NCBI RefSeq assembly: GCF_009865135.1
Contig: NZ_WWGH01000001.1
Location: forward strand, 3,658,001-3,722,000
DNA: 64,000 nucleotides
Direction: 5' to 3'
Source of the DNA: Streptomyces sp. SID8374
GTDB taxonomy: Bacteria; Actinomycetota; Actinomycetes; Streptomycetales; Streptomycetaceae
Part shown: one piece after another, positions 58,911-64,000 of the stretch
Position numbering within the stretch: the stretch's first letter is position 1
Layout of the letters: each line of letters opens with the position of its first letter
Program-made: the position numbers and the translations under genes
The notes under the pieces: generated by a model
What the model was told of the DNA's origin: nothing
Seen by the model: only the letters and a program-made list of their open reading frames with translations
Databases searched by the model: none

Positions 58911-59822
58911 TCAGGCCGCTACGAGGTAGGAAAAGACCGATTCGAGGGACTCGTCGGACGGGGAGACGGTCAGCAGCCGGATGCCCTGCTCACGGGCGAC
59001 CTTCGGCAGCAGTTCGGTGAACCGTCCGAAGTCGACCGCCTGGATGCGCAGCGCCTTCTCGGTCAGGTCGACCTCGATGCCGGCCGTCGACGGGTCGGCG
59101 ATGAGCGCGGCCGCCAGTGCCCGGTCGTCGCTGGAGCGGACCAGGTAGCGGTGCGGCCGGTCCGTCATCAGCCGGCGGATCTTGCGGAAGTCGCCGGATG
59201 CGGCGTGCCGCCCCGCCACGACCACCTCGATGTGCGAGGCGAGCTGTTCGACCTCTTCGAGGATGTGGGAGGAGAACAGGACCGTACGGCCCTCGGCCCC
59301 CATCCGCCGCAGCAGCCCCATCAGCTGCATCCGCTGGCGCGGGTCCATCCCGTTGAACGGCTCGTCCAGCAGCAGCACCGAGGGCTCGTGGACCAGCGCG
59401 GACGCCATCTTCACGCGCTGGCGCATGCCCTTGCTGTACGTGGAGATCTTGCGGTCCTGCGCGTACTCCATCTGGACCGTGGCCAGCGCCCGCCGCGCCT
59501 CCGCGCCGCCCAGGCCCTGGAGTTCGGCGTTGGCGACGACGAACTCCTTGCCGGTCAGGAAGTCGTACATCCCTTCCCGCTCGGGGACGATGCCGATCTC
59601 CTTGTAGACGCTCTCGTTGCGCCAGATCGTCCGTCCGTCGAGGGTGACCTTTCCCGTCGAGGGGGCGAGGAAGCCGCCCATCATGTTGATGAGCGTGGAC
59701 TTCCCGGCGCCGTTGGGGCCGAGCAGTCCGGTGACGCCGGGGCCCACCGTCATGGAGACGTCGTTGACGGCGACCACATTGCCGAACCAGCGGGAGGTGT
59801 GGTCGATCTCGATGGTGGTCAC
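58911..59822 (-). CDS. ABC transporter ATP-binding protein
   Basis: A 303-residue ATPase. Walker A is LLGPNGAGKSTL, the signature STYSKGMRQRVKMA, Walker B VLLLDEPFNGMDP and the H-loop SSHIL. The C-terminal ~90 residues form a DUF4162-like extension common in ABC-2 exporters. GTG 59822 overlaps the previous permease stop (GTGA). Confidence 0.93.
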   Translation of the reverse strand: MTTIEIDHTSRWFGNVVAVNDVSMTVGPGVTGLLGPNGAGKSTLINMMGGFLAPSTGKVTLDGRTIWRNESVYKEIGIVPEREGMYDFLTGKEFVVANAELQGLGGAEARRALATVQMEYAQDRKISTYSKGMRQRVKMASALVHEPSVLLLDEPFNGMDPRQRMQLMGLLRRMGAEGRTVLFSSHILEEVEQLASHIEVVVAGRHAASGDFRKIRRLMTDRPHRYLVRSSDDRALAAALIADPSTAGIEVDLTEKALRIQAVDFGRFTELLPKVAREQGIRLLTVSPSDESLESVFSYLVAA

Positions 59823-60727
59823 AGCCCGACCCTCCGGTAGCGGCGCATCAGGACGGCGTACGAGCCGGCGACGAGCGCGAGAACAACGAACAGGTAGACC
59901 ACGCCCGTACCGGCCCCCGGGCCTTCCCCTCCGGGGAAGGCGGAGGTGGCGCCGAGGAACGCGGTCTGTACGCCGTCGATCAGGGTGATCGGCGAGAAGA
60001 GGCCGAGCCACTCCACGGCCCCGGGGGACCCGGTCTCCCAGGCGATGGCCTGGACCGTGGAGACGGCACCGTAGGAGATGGTCAGCACCGCGATGACCGC
60101 GGCGACGCCGAAGCCCCGGCGCGGGGTCAGAGCGGCCATCACCAGGCCGAGCCCGGCGAACAGCACGGACAGCAGCGCCACCGACACCAGCCCCTGGCCG
60201 AACCACTTGGTCTGGTCGACGAAGTCGAACTTCGCGAGCAGAGAGCCCACATAGAGGATGAGCAGCGGCGCCCCGGTGAGGATGAAGAGCGCGGACGCCG
60301 TGGCGGCGAGCTTCGCCAGCACGTAGTCGGCACGTTCGATCGGCCGCGAGAAGTACAGGGGGACGCTCTTGAAACGGAGGTCCCTGGAGACCGCCTGCGG
60401 GGCCTGTGCGGCGATGAAGAGGCCGATGACCGCCTGTAGATAGATCGCGTACGACGTGTATTTGACGACGAGTTCGGTGGCGTCCGGCGCGGCCATGGAG
60501 ACGGCCACCAGGATCGCCGCGACCAGGGCCATCACGCCGAACAGCAGCATGGGCAGCACCTTGGACTTGGCGGAACGGCCGAGTCCGAAGGAGCCGCGCA
60601 GGGTCTGCGAGTAGAGCGAGCGGCGGGCGTAGGCCCGGCCGAGCCGCCTGCCGTCGTAGGAGCGGTAGCCGATGTTGTGGATCCGGGAGGTGTCGCGCCC
60701 GGTCGCGGTACCGGTCTCAGTGCTCAT
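59819..60727 (-). CDS. ABC-2-type transporter permease
   Basis: A 302-residue membrane protein. An N-terminal cytoplasmic segment of ~60 residues includes HNIGYRSYDGRRLGRAYARRSLYSQTLRGSFGLG, typical of a particular ABC-2 permease family. Six helices follow, with RDLRFKSVPLYFSRPIERADYVLAK before helix 3. The ATG at 60727 overlaps the end of the first ATPase gene by 11 bases. Confidence 0.9.
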   Translation of the reverse strand: MSTETGTATGRDTSRIHNIGYRSYDGRRLGRAYARRSLYSQTLRGSFGLGRSAKSKVLPMLLFGVMALVAAILVAVSMAAPDATELVVKYTSYAIYLQAVIGLFIAAQAPQAVSRDLRFKSVPLYFSRPIERADYVLAKLAATASALFILTGAPLLILYVGSLLAKFDFVDQTKWFGQGLVSVALLSVLFAGLGLVMAALTPRRGFGVAAVIAVLTISYGAVSTVQAIAWETGSPGAVEWLGLFSPITLIDGVQTAFLGATSAFPGGEGPGAGTGVVYLFVVLALVAGSYAVLMRRYRRVGL

Positions 60728-61811
60728 CGCGACCGCTCCCCTTCTGCTGGTACGGCGCAGGCGCGGTGGCCTGCTGTACGCCGGTGGCGGTGGCCTGCTG
60801 TACGGCACCGGCCCCTGCGGTGGCGGCCTGGGTCGGCACGGCGGTGGTGGCCGCCCCGCCCTGTTCGGAACGGAAGACCTCGGCGATGTGGTGGCGGCGC
60901 TGCTCCATGCGGACCAGGCCCAGCCCGAGCCCGGCGACGCTGTCGCGGACCAGGTCGTACGTCTCCTCGCCGGTGGCCTCGACCAGCAGGATGTGGCCCG
61001 CGCCCGGCAGCCCTTCCGCGTCGAGTCCGTCGTGGCCGACCAGGGAGACGCCCGCCTTCGTGAGGACCTGGCGCAGGGCGTCGGTGCCGTCGGGGTGGGT
61101 GTCGCTGTCGGTCACCTCGACCGCGAGCGTGGTGGTGATCTGGGTGAAGTCGCTGGTGGAGCTGGAGCGCAGGAGGGCGCCGCCGTCGATGACGACGACG
61201 TGGTCGCAGGTGCGTTCCAGCTCGCCCAGGAGGTGCGAGGTGACCAGGACGGAGATGCCGAAGTCGGTGTGGATACGGCGGATCAGGCCGAGCATCTCGT
61301 CGCGGCCGACCGGGTCGAGGCCGTTGGTGGGCTCGTCGAGGAGGACCAGCTGGGGGTCGTGGACCAGGGCCTGGGCCAGCTTCACCCGCTGCTTCATGCC
61401 GGTCGAGTAGCCGCCGATGGGGCGGTAGCGCTCCTCGTAGAGGCCGACGTGGCGCAGGGTGTCGGCGGTGCGCTCACGGGCCGCGGTCGGCGGCAGGCCC
61501 GACATGCGGGCCATGTGCACGACGAATTCGGTGGCCGACACATCGGGCGGGAGGCAGTCGTGCTCCGGCATGTACCCCACCCGTTCCCGGATGGCGGCGC
61601 CGCTGGTCGCCACGTCCAGCCCGAGCACCGCGGCCCGGCCTTCGGTGGCGGGGGAGAGACCCAGAAGGATCTTGATCAGCGTGGACTTGCCGGCTCCGTT
61701 GGAACCCACCAGACCGGTCACACCTGGTCCGATGTCCAACGTGAGCCGGTCGAGTGCGGTCACCCGGGGGAACCGCTTGCTCAGGGCTTCGGTAGCGATA
61801 ACGGCAGTCAC
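60717..61811 (-). CDS. ABC transporter ATP-binding protein
   Basis: A 364-residue ATPase, first gene of the operon. Walker A GLVGSNGAGKSTL, signature GGYSTGMKQRVKLA, Walker B VLLDEPTNGLDP and H-loop TSHLLGE are intact. The C-terminal tail is Ala/Thr/Gln-rich with repeated QQATA. GTG 61811 is favoured; TACCGT 7 bases upstream could be a -10, which would make the transcript leaderless. A longer reading to 62015 has no similarity. Confidence 0.9.
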   Translation of the reverse strand: MTAVIATEALSKRFPRVTALDRLTLDIGPGVTGLVGSNGAGKSTLIKILLGLSPATEGRAAVLGLDVATSGAAIRERVGYMPEHDCLPPDVSATEFVVHMARMSGLPPTAARERTADTLRHVGLYEERYRPIGGYSTGMKQRVKLAQALVHDPQLVLLDEPTNGLDPVGRDEMLGLIRRIHTDFGISVLVTSHLLGELERTCDHVVVIDGGALLRSSSTSDFTQITTTLAVEVTDSDTHPDGTDALRQVLTKAGVSLVGHDGLDAEGLPGAGHILLVEATGEETYDLVRDSVAGLGLGLVRMEQRRHHIAEVFRSEQGGAATTAVPTQAATAGAGAVQQATATGVQQATAPAPYQQKGSGRDEH

Positions 61812-62057
61812 AGGTACGACGGTAGTGGCGTGGACCACAGGGATCGTCAGCCCTGACGGCTGGATCGGCATCAGACTCCAGGCGTACGGGCCCGTAGGGG
61901 GACCCCGCGAAGGAGGAGTTCCGGCCTCCGCTGCCGACCCCTGCCCGGAGTTTTCCACAGGCCGTGCACACCCCTTGACGTAGCCGCTGGACATTGTCAC
62001 ATTCATCAGTGTCACGTTACGGGCACGTACCGCACACGGCAGGGAACGGACGGTGGC

Positions 62058-62957
62058 ATGGTCTCGGCAGTGCAGGACGGAAACGCCCCGGAGCGGCGGG
62101 AGTTCAGGGCGCAGGAGCTGCGGGGGTTCAACTCACCTGAGCTGCGGGGGTTCAGAGAGGTGCAGCGCCTCGCCTACGCCTGCGCCGAAGCCGTCGCCGG
62201 TCAGCTCAGATCCGGGGTGACCGAGCGGGAGGCGGCCCGGATGCAGCGGGTGTGGCTGCGGGAGCGGGGCGTGCGGGACTGGTTCCACCTGCCCTTCGCC
62301 TGGTTCGGGGACCGGACGGCGTTCGCCGGGTTCAAGGTGCCGCTCCAGTTCTTCCCCACCGACCGGAAGCTGGAGCCGGGCATGCCGTTCATCCTCGACA
62401 TGGCCCCGGTGTACAAGGGCTTCACCGCCGACATCGGCTACTCGGGCTGCCTCGGCCTCAATCCGCTCCACGACAAGCTTCTGGCCGATCTGGAGGCGCA
62501 CCGCGAGCTGATCCTGCGGGAGGTGCGCGAGCGCCGTTCACTGCGCGAGATCTACGAGGACGTCGAACGCCTCATGACCGCCCAGGGATACGCGAACAGG
62601 CACCGGGCCTACCCCTTCGGCGTGATCGCCCACAAGGTGGACCGCGTCGCCGAACGGCGTTGGTCCCCGAGCGTGTTCGGGTTCGGCACGCAGTCCCTCA
62701 AGGGCCTGCTGAGCGATGCGGTGCACGGCCACCGGGACGGCTGGTCACCGCTGTGGAGCCCGTACCGCTTCTCCGACCATCCCCCGCAGCCCGGTCTGTG
62801 GGCGGTCGAACCCCACCTCGGATTCCGGGGTACGGGCGCGAAGTTCGAGGAGATCCTGGTCGTCACCGACTCCAAGGACCCCGAGCAGAGCGCCTTCTGG
62901 CTGGACGACGATCTGCCGCATGTGCGGCGCTGGGCCGAGGAGAAGGTGGCGGCGTGA
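62058..62957 (+). CDS. M24-family metallopeptidase-like protein
   Basis: A 299-residue protein with the pita-bread fold of M24 peptidases. Metal ligands are visible in PFILDMAPVYKGFTADIG (two Asp) and later YPFGVIAHKV (His) and AVEPHLGF (Glu). After the ATG at 62058, residues ~12-35 contain a repeated ELRGF segment from a 24-bp tandem repeat before the family start. Its stop overlaps the next gene as GTGA, so it is coupled to the hydrolase-SDR gene. Peptidase substrate unknown. Confidence 0.85.
   Translation: MVSAVQDGNAPERREFRAQELRGFNSPELRGFREVQRLAYACAEAVAGQLRSGVTEREAARMQRVWLRERGVRDWFHLPFAWFGDRTAFAGFKVPLQFFPTDRKLEPGMPFILDMAPVYKGFTADIGYSGCLGLNPLHDKLLADLEAHRELILREVRERRSLREIYEDVERLMTAQGYANRHRAYPFGVIAHKVDRVAERRWSPSVFGFGTQSLKGLLSDAVHGHRDGWSPLWSPYRFSDHPPQPGLWAVEPHLGFRGTGAKFEEILVVTDSKDPEQSAFWLDDDLPHVRRWAEEKVAA
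62091..62154 (+). repeat. 24-bp tandem repeat near M24 gene start
   Basis: gagctgcgggggttca occurs at 62115-62130 and 62139-62154, with a diverged copy at 62091. The 24-bp period keeps the frame and repeats an eight-residue ELRGF-containing unit. Confidence 0.85.
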
Positions 62958-64000
62958 ATCTGCCAGGAGCGCGCGAGCGCACGGTGCGTACGGGTGGCGT
63001 GGAGCTGTGCGTCGCCGAGCTGGGGGACGGGGACCGGCCGACGGTGGTGCTGGTCCACGGGTATCCGGACAGCAAGGAGGTCTGGTCCGAGGTCGCCGTG
63101 CGGCTGGCCGAGGAGTGGCACGTCGTGCTGTACGACGTACGGGGCCACGGCCGTTCCACGGCCCCCAAGCCGCTGCGCGGGGGCTTCACCCTGGAGAAGC
63201 TGACCGACGACTTCCTGGCGGTGATCGACGCGGTCAGCCCGGACCGGCCGGTCCATGTGGTGGGGCACGACTGGGGGTCCGTGCAGTCCTGGGAGTTCGT
63301 CACGGTCGGGCGGACCGAGGGCAGGATCGCCTCCTTCACCTCGATGTCCGGCCCGTCCCTGGACCACTTCGGGCACTGGATCAAGCAGCGGATGGCCCGG
63401 CCCACCCCGCGCCGGGTCGGCCAACTCCTGGGCCAGGGCGCCAAGTCCTGGTACGTGTACATGCTCCATACGCCGGTGCTGCCGGAGCTGGCCTGGCGCG
63501 GCCCCCTCGGCAAGCGGTGGCCGGGCATCCTCCAGCGGCTGGAGAAGGTGCCCGCGGGCGACTACCCGACCGCGTCCCTGCCCGACGACGCGGCGCACGG
63601 GGCCTGGCTCTACCGGGACAACGTCCGGGCCCGGCTGGGCAGGCCGCGCACCGACGCCTACGCCCACGCACCGGTCCAGCTCATCACGCCGACCGGTGAC
63701 TCCTTCCTCTCCGAGCGGCTCTACGACGACCTGGAGCAGTGGGTCCCCCGTCTGGTACGCCGGTCGCTGCCGGCCAAGCACTGGGTGCCGCGCACCCGGC
63801 CCGACCAGCTGGCCGCGTGGATCGGCGAGTTCGCCGCCGCCAACGAGGCGGGCGGTCAGGAGGGGCCCACGGCCCAGCAGCCCGCGGCGAAGGGCCCGTA
63901 CGCGGAGCGGTTCGGCGGCCAGCTGGTGCTGGTGACGGGAGCCGCCTCCGGGATCGGCCGGGCCACGGCCTTCGCGTTCGCGGAGGCGGGCGCCCGGGTG
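62954..64000 (+). CDS. Alpha/beta hydrolase-SDR fusion (EphD-like), 3'-truncated by window edge
   Basis: 349 codons are visible and the frame runs off the window. The N-terminal ~290 residues form an alpha/beta hydrolase with VVLVHGYPDSKEVW (oxyanion His-Gly), YDVRGHGRS, and nucleophile Asp in VGHDWGSVQS, the epoxide-hydrolase form. A short Ala/Gln linker leads to a short-chain dehydrogenase starting VLVTGAASGIGRATAFAFAEAGARV-type Rossmann motif. This order is that of mycobacterial EphD. GTG 62954 overlaps the M24 gene stop. The SDR catalytic Tyr and Lys lie beyond the window. Confidence 0.9.
   Translation, partial: MNLPGARERTVRTGGVELCVAELGDGDRPTVVLVHGYPDSKEVWSEVAVRLAEEWHVVLYDVRGHGRSTAPKPLRGGFTLEKLTDDFLAVIDAVSPDRPVHVVGHDWGSVQSWEFVTVGRTEGRIASFTSMSGPSLDHFGHWIKQRMARPTPRRVGQLLGQGAKSWYVYMLHTPVLPELAWRGPLGKRWPGILQRLEKVPAGDYPTASLPDDAAHGAWLYRDNVRARLGRPRTDAYAHAPVQLITPTGDSFLSERLYDDLEQWVPRLVRRSLPAKHWVPRTRPDQLAAWIGEFAAANEAGGQEGPTAQQPAAKGPYAERFGGQLVLVTGAASGIGRATAFAFAEAGARV

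Overview
The window looks like the chromosomal core of a Streptomyces, or a very close actinomycete. GC is very high with strong third-position bias. GTG starts are frequent, and many neighbouring genes overlap by 4 bases (GTGA or ATGA). There are SSI-type protease inhibitor, ECF41 and SigE-type sigma factor, SpoIIE phosphatase and RsbW-like ATPase genes. An exact Streptomyces-type parS site (23625-23638), a near-parS site (52056-52069) and a cluster of DnaA boxes beside serS suggest a place in the origin-proximal arm, although oriC itself is not here.

Layout. 1-6 kb: the 3' part of a D-2-hydroxyacid dehydrogenase gene, a TetR/MFS efflux pair with palindromic operators, a secreted EEP-type hydrolase and a serine hydrolase. 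6-12 kb: a four-gene coupled operon of response regulator, histidine kinase, GT2-GtrA glycosyltransferase and ArnT-like glycosyltransferase. 12-19 kb: amidohydrolase, DUF2797 protein, small membrane protein, Excalibur protein, an ECF41 sigma factor with its partner oxidoreductase (a consensus Crp palindrome lies between them), tRNA-Arg(ACG), tRNA-Ser(GCT) and an SSI-like inhibitor. 19-26 kb: a 1409-residue PAS protein with a degenerate kinase core and a very long arginine-motif linker, then parS, a fatty acyl-CoA ligase and a SigE-family sigma factor. 26-31 kb: a tightly coupled five-gene operon (two acyl-CoA dehydrogenases, a MaoC/OB-fold protein, a small MaoC protein and an Ltp2-like aldolase) that matches part of the mycobacterial igr cholesterol side-chain operon.

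31-36 kb is the accessory-looking stretch. It holds a small Asn/Gly/Ser-rich secreted protein, two decayed secreted-protein genes with frameshifts, a prim-pol protein, tRNA-Ser(TGA) with a duplicated 37-bp 5' flank bracketing a DUF6221 gene, and a lipoprotein. 36-46 kb: HtrA-like protease, glycerophosphodiesterase, RsbW-like ATPase, DUF5926 protein, a secreted protein whose gene contains a perfect 20-bp inverted repeat, a second and apparently degenerate prim-pol protein, a SpoIIE-like phosphatase lacking a key Asp, and aminopeptidase P. 46-57 kb: a second RsbW-like ATPase, a membrane protein, a copper-handling run (YcnI, SCO1, PCuAC, CopC-CopD), a Tat-exported DyP peroxidase, pheA, a DnaA-box region, serS and a HAD hydrolase. 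57-64 kb: an antirepressor-like protein whose gene contains a 33-nt perfect palindrome, a four-gene ABC exporter operon, an M24 peptidase-like protein and the start of an EphD-like alpha/beta hydrolase-SDR fusion.

One theme runs across the window: many short tandem repeats. Inside genes the period is usually a multiple of three, so they lengthen proteins without breaking the frame. Protein coordinates were read directly from the sequence; family names rest on recognised motifs, with no database search.
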